Part shown: positions 22,410 to 33,960 of the stretch, in pieces | How positions within the stretch are numbered: position 1 is the stretch's first letter | Layout of the letters: the number at the start of each line of letters is the position of its first letter | Assembly (NCBI GenBank): GCA_905221605.1 | Contig: CAJNDS010002241.1 | Span: 188,501 to 252,500 of the forward strand | Source: Symbiodinium natans | Lineage: Eukaryota > Sar > Dinophyceae > Suessiales > Symbiodiniaceae | DNA: 64,000 nucleotides | Direction: 5' to 3' | Translations under genes and position numbers: made by a program | The notes under the pieces: model-generated | Databases searched by the model: none | The model's input: only the letters and a program-made list of their open reading frames with translations | What the model was told of the DNA's origin: nothing

Positions 22410-23380
22410 CGCGCCCTGCGAATCTAGCTAGCGCAGATCGGTGAAATTGATGTTTATCAAGGTTCGCATTCGCAAGAAGTGGACACCAGCTTCGATGTCA
22501 CCGAGCAAGGCTTATCGGAAAGACTCCTGCGCCCAAACATTCAGCCTTCCCTCTTGTGGGTTTGTTTCGGGTTTAGGGTTTTTAGGGATTTTTTTGTTTC
22601 TAAGGGTGTATATACAGGGCCCCATGCATTAGACCATAAACCCTAAACCCTAAACCCTAAACCCTAAACCCTAAACCCTAAATATAGAAATTGGAAAAAA
22701 GGTTGCACATGAATGAGCCCGCAAAAATACATATCGTATTTATAGCAATTGGACTTGCAGGGAGCAGCCATTCTGCTTTTAAGGGCACGCGTGCCCTTTT
22801 CAATATGTAACTCCCCAGCCCGATCAGCTCAGGTTGACGACAAGGCCACGAACTCCTTGGCTCGAATTGGGGACGAGGCTTGGAGCAACTTCTCCGAGGC
22901 AGGGGGCACATACGTCGTCGATCTCGAGTGTGTATATACTACGTTCAGAGATTGGACATGTTCATGAAACCCTTATATAAACCCTTAACCCTAAACCCTA
23001 AACCCTAAATCCTAAACCCTATTAAACCCTGCTACAAAAACGAGGCTGCTGCGTCGCAGAACGTGGAGCATGCCATGTATAGCAGACATGCGCACAGTTA
23101 ATTCAGCCTGGGGTCGAGTCTGTTGCTATCTTGCCACGCCAGGATGGCCACCATGATTCCCAAGCCTTCGAGCACGATGCAGAGGATCGGTTCTTGAACC
23201 CTAAACCACAATCGATATAAACCCTAAACTCTCCACCGTATATACCCTAAACTGTAAAACCCTAGAAACCCTATATTCCTTCTTTAAACCTGCAACTGGC
23301 TTCGCAGGGCACGAGTATTGATCCGAATGTGTGGCCCTATACGCCCTAGCCCCAGCACATTGACCCATGCAAGTTTTACA
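22410..23380. other. intergenic or intronic spacer
   Basis: Contains CCCTAAA runs at 22635-22682 and 22985-23030 and sequence with no convincing exon. The open minus and plus frames at 22678-22967 are short and unsupported. Confidence 0.45.
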
Positions 23381-23383
23381 GGC

Positions 23384-24421
23384 AGTGATGTTCAACGAGG
23401 TCGCGAATGGTGCAGAGATGCCAAATCTCGAGGACTCATGTGTAGCCCAGAACTTGCATGTTATAAGGCTGGCTGTCGGTGGCCTGTTTGCAACATGCTA
23501 CGGCAGGGATGGAACGATGAATGGGCCGATGGTGATTTCGATCAGACCCTCGAGATCCCAAATCAGGAGTCGCAAGTGTCAATGCTGCATTTTTCCTTCG
23601 TAGCAAGAACCCCCCCCAGCACCATCCTGGCATGCACCCTAGCCCCTTCTGCTTTGCATCTTTTGTGTTTGCCAGAGGCCGTGCATGAATGGGTCGAGGA
23701 AAACGATCCTGAGACCTGGGACGGCGAGAGCGCATCGGCTGCGCATGATTGGGTCGAGGACAACGAGGGCGAGAGTGCAGTAGTGCAGGAGCAAGGTGCT
23801 TCGACTGTATACATATACACACCCAGAAACCTGCCATGTTTTTGCACATGACTCGACTGTTAATTCGCACTCAGGCTCGGAATCGGACGACCCATCTTAC
23901 AGGTCCTACCACTCGTCTGACTTCAATACCTCGGCTGTCTCGACGGCCGGGCATGAAGTCGATGACATCGACCAGGTCAGCCACAACACGTGGTCCTCTT
24001 GGAAGGAGGATGAGCACGAGGAGGCAGAGGCGGAGGATGAAAGGAAACCCGTTCGCAAAGTTTCTTGGTCAGATGAACATGGTGGCCTCTTGGAACTCCC
24101 ACTTGAGGCCTGCTTCTTGCAATCAGTGTGCACCTGTTTTTCTCTATCGATGGCCTCTGCTGGCAGGTGCCTTTGAAGAGAAAGCTGAGCTACGGTCATG
24201 AGGTTCGTTTCTAAGCGCGTTCGCCCTGCATGAGCATGTGTAACCCCGAAGCATATATCCCTTTCAAACATGCATGCTTGCAGGAGAATGCAGATCTTGG
24301 CAACCATGAAGATTGGAACGATTGGAACGCTGGCGAAAACGACTGGACAGAGGCTGCGTTTGGTGTTTCGAAGCGTGCCCGGATGGAATCGGTACATAAG
24401 AATGTTCCTGACGTTTCCTGA
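23384..24421 (+). CDS. split gene, Trp/acid-rich protein with basic C-terminus
   Basis: At least five exon-like segments in order: VMFNEVANGAEMPNLE (about 23389); WNDEWADGDFDQTLE after CGGCAG at about 23506; EAVHEWVEENDPETWDGE and HDWVEDNEGESAVVQEQ after GCCAG at about 23676; a segment from about 23875 to 24100 with SHNTWSSWKEDEHEEAEAED; and a last exon after TTGCAG at about 24284 with HEDWNDWNAGENDW and SKRARME, ending TGA at 24419-24421. Tryptophans set in Asp/Glu runs recur in each exon. No catalytic motif is visible. The KRAR motif near the end could be a nuclear signal. Exact junctions are inferred from AG|G borders; the product is unknown. Confidence 0.6.
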
Positions 24422-24642
24422 CTGTCAGGATGGCAACAGCGAAGGCTGGTGGACGGAGCCGGCGCAGGCTTGTGTTCTGTGCGTGGCTTAATTTGCGCGT
24501 GCTTGCAAGTTGGTCTACGTGCGAGCTAGGATACCGCTGCCACTGCTTGGCCCGCCGAGCATCCAGTTCAGGAACCGCCGGGGCTTGATTGAGTTATAGC
24601 TGCACGAATTCCTTTCGCAGTTTGCTTTAGATTGCCGCGCAG

Positions 24643-25359
24643 GAGGAAGATGTTGAGGACGCTGCGTTGAACGCAGAGCTGGATGAAGCCTACGAGGCTG
24701 TCGATGACAAGCTCCGCGTTGCGGAGGACCCCGAGCCTCGGCGTTGCTACTGTGTGCGTGGCTTTATAGTTATAGATAGATTGCCATCGTCGCCCCAGAA
24801 AAGTTTGCAAATAAGGCTGCGATTTGGCCGTTTGCAACGTACGACCTGCCCGACGATATCCGCTCCAAGGGCACGGTGCCTGTGAACCCTCACAGGCAGC
24901 GCTTGCTCCAAGCCAGTACTGTGAGCAGCGATTTGCAGGATTGGCCGACCGAGACGAATCCGAAGACGAAAGCAAAGCCGAAGGGGAAGGCAAAGGCGAA
25001 GGCGAAAGGGAAAGCGAAGGCGAAGGCGAAGGCGAAGGGCAATGCAAAAACGCCTTACTCGCTGGCCATGGATGCTTTCAAGGAAGAGCTCCTTGGCTTA
25101 GACCAGTGCTGCTTCGAAATTCCTGTCTGTGTGTAGGATGGTGCTATGGTTTGCTTGCTTGCTAATTGCATTGCACAGCAGAGGCTTCACCAACGCGAGC
25201 CCGAGCTGCGCCCGAGGGAGCTGCAAAGGAGGCCACGCGTGCACAAATACAGCACAGCCCCACACGTGGACAGATTGCAGGTGGGCGGAGTCCAATGAGC
25301 GACTGGACGTGCTGGCGACTATTCCCATCGGTGAGCAGAAGCGCCGGAAGTACATCTAG
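24643..25359 (+). CDS. split gene, Lys/Ala-rich protein
   Basis: Exon a begins after CGCGCAG at 24642 and encodes an acidic helix (EEDVEDAALNAELDEAYEAV). Exon b (about 24797-25110) runs open from KFANKAAIWPFATYDLPDDI through a KAKAKGKAKA-type low-complexity region to AMDAFKEELLGLDQ. A last exon after TGCAG at about 25280 encodes WAESNERLDVLATIPIGEQK and ends at a TAG at 25357-25359. The 25180-25280 segment is open in several frames and its assignment is uncertain. The Lys/Ala/Gly repeats resemble the C-terminal linkers of the genes at 31.4 and 34 kb. Function unknown. Confidence 0.5.
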
Positions 25360-25549
25360 GCTGCTCCGTGCAGCTGTCGACACTTGGGTTTTTATGGAGC
25401 TTGTGGCTGGTGTGTTTTGGGGCCTGCCTCTATAGGCTGGCTTGAGTAATTGTTTGAAACGGGATGCAATTGTTGGCCCCAAGCGCTACAGGACAAGGCT
25501 CTTGTTTTGGTAGCGCTGCAACGCAGTGCTGACGTCATGGACATGTGTG

Positions 25550-25815
25550 TCAGATTTGAGTCCGAAGCGCACGCGACGCTGCAAATTTGCTGACCGACTC
25601 GAAGCTGCATTGGGGATTGCTTCTTGCAAAGCAGCCTGCATCAAGAGCATTCCCCGCGAGCATTTTTGTTCAAAGGACTTTAAAACAAACAAGGGGCGTG
25701 CAGCAATCATTGACTCACGCAGGGGTCTGATCGCTCTTTCTCGATTCACAGCTATGCAGTACTCTGTGCTGGCCTACGTCTTGACAAGCCTGAATGCCAG
25801 CCAGGACCTTATATA
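25550..25815 (+). CDS. possible exon, unknown
   Basis: A plus-strand frame after a TCAG at about 25552 encodes LSPKRTRRCKFADRLEAALG and IPREHFCSKDFKTNKGRAA before a stop at 25816. It reads as protein and lies just upstream of the methyltransferase-like gene, so it may be one of its 5' exons or the end of a separate small gene. No domain is recognised. Confidence 0.35.
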
Positions 25816-25881
25816 GAATCAATCAACCACGAGCGTGCCCACGCACTTTCGCACGTACAACCCAGAGCTTCCAATGTACTA

Positions 25882-28800
25882 TAGGTTTGCCGCTGAATCC
25901 TCTCGACTACGTGAACTTCATAGAATTCTTTTCAGGCAACTCGGCCTTTGTAAAGATTGCGCAAAGCCGACTATATTCTTGATTGAGGCTGCCGAGTGCT
26001 ATCGGACGCAGTGAAAGCACAAGGCCTGCGAACGAGGTCGTTTGACGTGGCTCGGCCCAGGGTTTACAGTTTTAGGGTTTAGGGTTGAGGGTTTAGGGTT
26101 TAGGGTTTAGGGTTTGGGGTTTGGGGTTTAGGGTTTAGGGTTTAGGGTTTAGGGTTGTCATAGTTGGCAACGAATCCCGTAATGACATGGTCGAACCCAG
26201 GTCAACCGCACACGCACCATGGACCTGAATATTGGTTTGGGGCTACTTGTAGCCTTGAATCTGGCTACTTGGCCTCCGTTGCAAAGTACGACAGTGTTTT
26301 CAGGACTCGAGCATTTTAACTCCTAAACTCTCAACCCTAAACCCTAACCCCTAAACCCTAAGACCGCTACACACACCCTGAACAGCCCAGATACGTCACG
26401 TGGCCGTGAATGGACTCGTGTGGCTCGGAGTGCCTTGTGGCACATGGATATACATGCAGCTTGCCTTGGCTACATCAAGGGATAATTTCAGGGGACTGTT
26501 AGGTGTGTGTACACATCAAGGGCCAATTTACAGGGACCTGGGGTTGGGGCTTGTTATAGGGGGGTTTATTGTAGTGTTCAGGGCTTTGGCTTGGTGAGGA
26601 GTAGTGGTCGGGTTGAGTTCAGTGTTACTTGGTGTCTATATAATTAGGCCTTTTCCGAAAATCAAGCGCCCTGAAGCTTCTTGGCGTCTTAGGGGTATAT
26701 AGGGGTTTAGGGCTTCATGGTAGTGCTCTGCTTGAATCGATGTTGGCGACCGCTACAGGCCACGCGCCTTCAACCCCGGGATCTTGAAACGGGTTCGGGG
26801 CTACTAGCTGTTACAGGTTCATCAGGGTTAATTGTGCCTGGGTTTGTATAGTCCAGGGCCATCACGTTACCGTTCGGGTTGAGCGGTCTCCGTGGCCTAT
26901 ATACCGCAAATCAACCATCTTTAAACCCGCCAGCGCGGAGCGAAACTCAAGCACCCTATAGATAAGCCCCACCGAAACCCGGGCATCCCTCTTGGGTTCA
27001 CAGTGTTTATGGTAGCTTGCTTGAGTATTCATTGGTCCTGCGGTCCCACTGGCCGCCCGGCTGACTAGGTTTTATAGCTTCACCCTGAAGTTATACGTAG
27101 ACAAAAAAGGTATCGAAGAACACAAAGGGCTTGCGATAAGATTCTGAGCGGTATAAGGGTTGAGGGTTAGGGTGTAGCATGGGCATTAATTGGTTGATAG
27201 GGCTGGTTTCGGGCTCTGGGGTTCACGCAGCTTTTTTGGGGATTTAGCTGTAGATTAACCGCTCGGATCTGGGCTCTTATTTCTATATATGTATACAGCT
27301 GCCATGCGTCAACCCATATAAAAACCCTAACCCTAAACCCAATTAATGCGTTCGACGACGGACGACCTGGCACGCCCCCAGCTGGTTTATTAATAAGCTG
27401 GATGGAGCACGACGCTGGTTCACTATCATGCTTGCAAAGCCTATTGCACGTGTGCACGCTGGCCCAATCTGCCCCATGACCACGACCCAGGACCCACGAC
27501 GCCTATATGTAGCCGTTGATACACCTGAGAGCGAATCTTCGATCTACCTATCCACTGACCCCGCGCCCTACCTAGACACTGGCCCCCGCACCCTGGTAGT
27601 AATTAAGACGACGGACTGAAGTGCTGCAAGCGCCACGTCCAACCCCAGGCAGAGTGTTGACGGAAGCGCGCCAACCGGCGGTCACGACACATGGGGTGCC
27701 ACAATCTGTTCGATGTGACCACGACGATGATTGTGACATGACGTACATGTTGTGGTCTGACGCGATATGGCATGGCGCGGTGTTTTGCTGAGTCGACGCA
27801 TGATCGCCTTCCATGTGTGGGTTGCGCGTTGGCTTTTGCGCGTTGGCTTGCGCGCGAGTCCCCAATCCTTATATACATCACCTATATATAAACCCTAAAC
27901 CCTAAACCCGGAGCTCTGCAGCCACGGACGCACCATGTCGCCGATGTAAAGTCGTAGAAACCTTGGATTGGTTTAGACAGGGTTTGGGGTTTCGGGTTCT
28001 TAAAGGGTTTAGGGTTTTCCATAATGGGGACATACAAAAAAGGGAAGAGGACAATATAGGTTCCTGGAAGCCTGGAAGGGTTTATTCACGAAGTTGTTGA
28101 AAGCTTATCTACAGGGCCTTTGGCGTTGAGGGTTTTTTGGAGGGGTAGAGTTATAGGGCAACTTCGGGGATATAGAAAGGGCATATATATATATATATAA
28201 CATATATATATATAGAGAGAAAGAGGGGGGTCTGTCGGGCTTCAAGAAACTGATAGAAGGATGATAGAAGATCCAATTGAACGGATGCGGGTTCCAGTTC
28301 CTGGCTTCAGGTTTACAGGTTGGTTGCTGCGCTATGTTCGTTTGGTGGGCCAACCAACGCATGTGGAGAAATCGACCCTTCGACCCTTCGACCCCAGGTC
28401 CCGGGGATCGACAAAGCGCAGTTGGTTCCTGCCGCAAGGCCTGCGTGTACGCATGAGCGCGATTGCTTTTTTTGCGCGGAAATTTGTACAACCAGCAGGA
28501 AATCGACGACTTCCCTCGACGAGAGCGAGCAACCGGTTGTGCAGACGGGTATGCTATTTGCCCCCTGCCTGCACACATGTGCCACGCGGCTTGCTTTTAC
28601 ATGACACTTATAGTCCCCTGCTTATATGCCTTAAGCCTGCGAGCTTCAGGCTAACCTATGCGATCCAGAAGGGGCTTTTCTTCGTGCTCGAAAATCCTAC
28701 TGGCACACTGCTCTGGAGATATTGGCCACTGAGAGCAACCTGGTTGCCTGCATATATTTCTAAATATATGTATGTATATCAACGATGGTATACCCCCTTC

Positions 28801-29598
28801 CCCGAAAAGTCTGTGCACCTGAGGCATTATTGAAGAAAGCAGGAGCCATCCGTGTGAATGTGCCACTGGGAGCGTTCGGCGGAGCTACACCGAAACCAGC
28901 CACACGAATGAACCCAAGCTGGGTTAGGGTTTAGGTTTTCTTGGAGCATATAGGGTTATCAGCCCCTAAATCCCCTAACCTTTGTGCGCGCAGTGATGTT
29001 TAAAGCTCAGGTCACACTGGTGGGCAATTGGCCACCCCTTCGCCAACTGGCATCCGAGAAAATTACTGCCGACAGGAGGCGGGTCGTAAATGGTGCAAGC
29101 ATGTCAGGAGATCTTTGCACGTGACATATTCCTGGTATGGTAGGGCTCAGCTGAAGCGCGTGAAATCGTTTCTGAAGATCGAGACCACCCGGTACTACCG
29201 CAACAAGAAAGGAGTGAAGGTTTGCGCGCATGCCTCGATCAGCACGCTTCTACATTCTTTCCCAGTGCATGTGCACACGTATATATGCATGCACATGCAC
29301 ATATTGCAACATCAATGCCTAGGCTGGCGGCAAAGACTTACGAAAGACACAAGAGTATCCGGCGGCATTCGCTTTGAAGGCGGGGTCGGCTATATGCGAG
29401 GGAGGGGTTGGCGAAAGAGAGAGACCATGCAGAGAGAGAATCTTTGCAAACATACATCGGCTTCAGGTGGCCCGACTTCTGGCCGAGCATCAAAAACAAT
29501 GCAGCACTGGCGCAATCCGTCCGGATGAAGACATGCTCTTCGAGGATACAGCAGCCTCGGAGGACTCTGAAGACAGTGGCCTATCAGATGTCCTATGA
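25882..29598 (+). CDS. split gene, cytosine-methyltransferase-like dinoflagellate family
   Basis: Exon-like segments in order: 25882-25980 (VNFIEFFSGNSAFVKIAQ); about 26202-26275 (TMDLNIGLGLLVALNL); about 26391-26459 (VNGLVWLGVPCGTWIYM); about 28650-28742 (AIQKGLFFVLENPTGTLLW); 28824-28922 (IRVNVPLGAFGGATPKPA); about 28994-29110 (VTLVGNWPPLRQLASEK); 29151-29219 (TTRYYRNKKGVK); 29323-29379 (GGKDLRKTQEYPAAFALK); 29467-29598 (acidic tail, stop TGA). Several segments are whole codons long and lie between AG|G borders. The order E-F-F-S-G, P-C, E-N-P matches motifs I, IV and VI of the C5 cytosine methyltransferase fold. I know this arrangement from memory as a multi-copy dinoflagellate family of unknown function; methyltransferase activity is an inference. 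The middle (26460-28640) is unresolved and one junction (28922 to 28994) does not fit in phase. Confidence 0.65.
26460..28640. other. unresolved middle of the 25.9-29.6 kb gene
   Basis: 2.2 kb between the PC-motif exon and the ENP-motif exon. It has few telomere-like units (27326, 27893-27910, 28005) and an AT/GA microsatellite (28184-28225). One segment at about 27488-27617 (RRLYVAVDTPESESSIYLST) and the long plus frame 28261-28650 could contain exons, but the borders are unclear. Confidence 0.4.
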
Positions 29599-29984
29599 TT
29601 GTTGCAACAGTTCGGCTTGCGAACTCGAAATTAGCAAGCTCCTACGTGGTTGGCTCCCTACCATTTTCGTAGAAACACATCTATATAGGCGACACCAGCT
29701 ACAGTCACTTGTTTGCTAGCTGGGGCTGAAACACGTGCGGCGCAGATCCACGTGCTATATGGGAGCTGCTATACACCACTAGTCCCGGAGCAAGTTTCCG
29801 ACATAGATGTGACCGAATGCCGTGCACATGTGCACGCTATGTCTTATATAGGTGGCTTCGGGCATGCTGTGGGCGCGGGGGAAAATGTGCTGTGTATAGC
29901 CACTGATCGCGCAGCGGTGAGAGGGATTATATATCATCACTCTTTAGAAAGTGTGAGAGAAGCATGACCACGCATCTCTTCTAG

Positions 29985-30036
29985 AAATATATATATATAT
30001 ATTGATAGAAATATATATATATATATATATATATAT
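29985..30036. repeat. (AT)n microsatellite
   Basis: Two AT tracts separated by GATAGAA, ending in a T-run, directly before the (TAG)n field. Confidence 0.95.
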
Positions 30037-30084
30037 TTTTTTTAATACAGTAATACAGTACATGTACTTGTATTTCTAATATAG

Positions 30085-30935
<851 letters not shown>

Positions 30936-31039
30936 GGTTTCGTTTATATAGTGGTAGTAGGAGTCGTCGTAGAAAGTAGTAGCAGATATATAATACACTT
31001 AATATATCTATATATATATATATTGTACATATTGCAGGA

Positions 31040-31330
31040 GTTCGCGGAAAAGACACGGAAAAACACGAAAAGACACGGAGCATGGAACGGCGCAGGAAAC
31101 TTATAAGACACGGAAAGACACGATTTTTGTGCCAGTACAGGGGCGCTGGAGCAGAAAGACACGGAAAGACACGAAAAGACACGGAAAGACACGACATCTA
31201 CCCCCCGCCCGCGTCGGCGTATAAATCTTGCCCGGCAACCGCAAAAATCAGAGCGTGTATTTGCGTGTCTTTTCGTGCCAACGCCCCTATGCCAGAACCA
31301 AAAGCGTGTATTTGCGTGTCTTTTGAAACG
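31040..31330. repeat. GACACGGAAA repeats in inverted arrangement
   Basis: About eight copies of AAAGACACGGAAAGACACGA-type decamers lie at 31045-31195. About 60 bp later the complementary phrase GCGTGTATTTGCGTGTCTTT occurs twice (31254, 31303). This gives a purine-rich block facing its own inverted relatives just upstream of the KGST-repeat gene. Similar single phrases recur at 61616-61650. Confidence 0.8.
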
Positions 31331-31382
31331 TTGGAATTGTGGGTGGTCATGGGCTCAAATCGCTAGAACGCCGCTGTTTCAC

Positions 31383-33325
31383 ATGAGCGTTTTTAGGTTT
31401 CCCGCCAAGCCTTCTATAGATCCCAACTGGAGCTGGGTGCCCAACAGTACGTACCCAGCCGGTGGCTCGTATATGTACTACCCATTAGCCATGGCTTCTA
31501 GTGCCAAAGGCAGTGGAGACAAAGGAGCTGCTCTGAAGGGCAAGAAAGGCAAGGGCAAGTCGACCCCGAACGCCAATGGTGAAGCCGACGCAGAAGCAGT
31601 CCCAGCCAAAGGATGCCCCAAAGGATCCCCTGCGGCTGGCAACAACAAAGGAGACAGACCACCGAGCACCGCGAACGTGGCCACCAAAGGATGTGACAAC
31701 AAAGGAGACGGGTCTGCAAGCACAAAGGGCAAGAGCAAAGGAGACCCACCCCCAGCCACCAAGGGAAGCACCAAAGCAGCGGGATCCCCCAGCGCAAAGG
31801 GCAAGAACAAAGGAGACATATCCGCTGCCACCACCAAGGAAAGCACCAAAGCAGACGAATCCCCTGACACAAAGGGAAGCACCAAAGGATGCAGATCCCC
31901 GAGCACAAAGGGAAACACCAAAGGAGACGAATCCCTGACTGCCACAAAGGGAAACAGCAAAGGAGGCACAAAGGGCAAAGGAAGCGCGAAAGGAGATGGA
32001 TCCCCAAAGGGCAACACCAAAGGAGACCGATCCCCAAGCGCAAAGGGCAGCACCAAAGGAGACAGAACCCCAAGCACCAAGGGCAGCGGCAAAGGAGACA
32101 CATCCCCTGACACAAAGAGCAGCACCAAAGGAGCCAGCCCAAGCACCAAGGGCAGCCCCAAAGGAGACACAGGGCAGCACCAAAGGAGACAGAACCCCAA
32201 GCACCAAGGGCAGCCCCAAAGGAGACACATCCCCCGACACAAAGGGCAGCACCAAAGGAGCCAGAACCCCAGGGCAGCCCCAAAGGAGACACATCCTCCG
32301 ACACAAAGGGCAGCACCAAAGGAGCCAGAACCCCAAGCACCAAGAGCGGCGGCAAAGGAGACACATCCCCCGACACAAAGGGCAGCACCAAAGGAGCCAG
32401 AACCCCAAGCACCAAGGGCAGCCCCAAAGGAGATGGATCCCCTGACACAAAGGGCAACATTAAAGGAGCCAGAACCCCAAGCACCAAGGGCAGCCCCAAA
32501 GGAGATGGATCCCCTGACACAAAGGGCAGCACCAAAGGAGACAGAACCCCAAGCGCCAAGGGCAGCACCAAAGGAGATGGATCCCCTGACACAAAGGGCA
32601 GCACCAAAGGAGACACCAAGGGCAGCGCGAAAGGAAAGAATGCCAAGGGCAAGGCCAACGGAGACGCGAAAGGAAATACATCCCCCAGCACAAAGGGCAA
32701 AGGCACTGGTGCAAAGGACTCGTCAGCAGGCCAGCTCCTGCGCTCCAACCCCCTGGCAATCGAAGACGCCACCGAAGATGTGACCCCCGACACAAGCAAG
32801 GCCGAGAATGCCCCAGAGGACGATGAGCAGCGCAGCCGCGAGTGGCAGGACTTCTGCTGGGTATGGCAGCACAACATCATCGATCTCTACCAGAAAGCCG
32901 ACGATTTCGACAAGCAAGAGTTCGACAATCCTCTCTTGATTTTGCCGCAGGTCGTGGAAGACGACTTAGCAACGTGGCAGGGGCATCGGCCGAATGCCTG
33001 TCAGCGGCGCTTGCAAAACATCGCTGCCCACCTGATCATGTACCCCACGTTCCGACAGTGGGCGGGGGAAAGATTGGGGAATGATGCTTGGGGCACACAA
33101 CCAGCCAAGCAGATCCGGATCCACAACCTCTTCTTGCGCGATTTCCACGGAGGTGTGTCTCAAATATGTCACGCATGAATGGGTATACATACACATATAC
33201 ATATATATATATATATATATAATAGATACATATATGGCGATAGATGTATATATATATATATACATATTATATATATATATATATATTTTTTTTGTATACA
33301 CATTTTATATGTCTGTGCATGGTTT

Positions 33326-33376
<51 letters not shown>

Positions 33377-33730
33377 GCTTTATTCTCACTCTGTGTTTGC
33401 TTTGGAGGCAACCCCCCAGAGCTTGAACGTGAAGCCGAGCCGGAGGCGGAAGGGGCGGACGACGATGAACTGGATGATGAAGTAGAGGGAAACGAGGATG
33501 CAGCAGAGGATGCCGAGGAGGAGGAAGGGGAGGAAGAGGAGGAAGAGGAGAATGAAAATCAGCAAGTTGAGGAAGACGCCCCCGAAGACGCCGGGGAGAC
33601 TGCTGGCCAGGAGGGGGAGGAAGGAGAAGATGTCGATGATGAGGATTGGGGAGAGGAAACAAAAGATGATGACTGGAAGGCGTGGGATGACTACGAGCAG
33701 GAGAATGCTGACGAAGGCACGACGCGGTGA
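31383..33730 (+). pseudogene. KGST-repeat protein gene, two frameshift deletions, one intron
   Basis: Start at the ATG at 31383 (MSVFRFPAKPSIDP) or 31491 (MASSAKGSGDKG). A minisatellite of about 45 bp follows, encoding repeats like TKGSPKGDGSPDTKGS, to about 32720. A conserved-looking helical domain (REWQDFCWVWQHNIIDLYQK to IHNLFLRDFHG) comes next, then an intron 33153-33407 (GGAG|GTGTGT ... TTTGGAG|GCAA, phases match), and an acidic exon 33408-33730 with DEDWGEETKDDDWKAWDDY. Two deletions inside the minisatellite, 14 bp at 32171 and 8 bp at 32271, put the tail out of frame; their sum explains the frame change exactly. The broken frame could be real decay or an assembly error in a repeat. The intron holds AT and CT microsatellites. 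Function unknown. Confidence 0.7.
33190..33366. repeat. AT and CT microsatellites inside an intron
   Basis: AT tracts at 33201-33225, 33246-33262 and 33267-33288, and a (CT)n tract of about 45 bp at 33331-33376. The CT tract precedes the proposed acceptor at 33407 and can serve as its polypyrimidine tract. Confidence 0.95.
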
Positions 33731-33960
33731 ACACGTGGGGTTGGTTTATAGGGTTTTATAAAGGGTTTAGGGTTTAGGGTTTTAGGGTTTCTAGGGTTAG
33801 GGTTAGGGGGGTTGAGGATTTTCTTGCTTGCGCGGCGTAGAACGAATTTCGCTGTTCGACCCTGCAGGCGACGACTCCCAAAGCACCAGGCAATACGCTT
33901 CACATTCATAAGATGGTCGTGTGTCACATGCTTTCTATATAGGGTTTAGGGACAGGGTTT

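Noticed and set aside
31478-32880. 254-, 321- and 460-codon minus-strand ORFs over the KGST repeat
   Set aside because: Antisense shadows of a plus-strand minisatellite gene; the plus frame has the ordered domain, intron and acidic exon.
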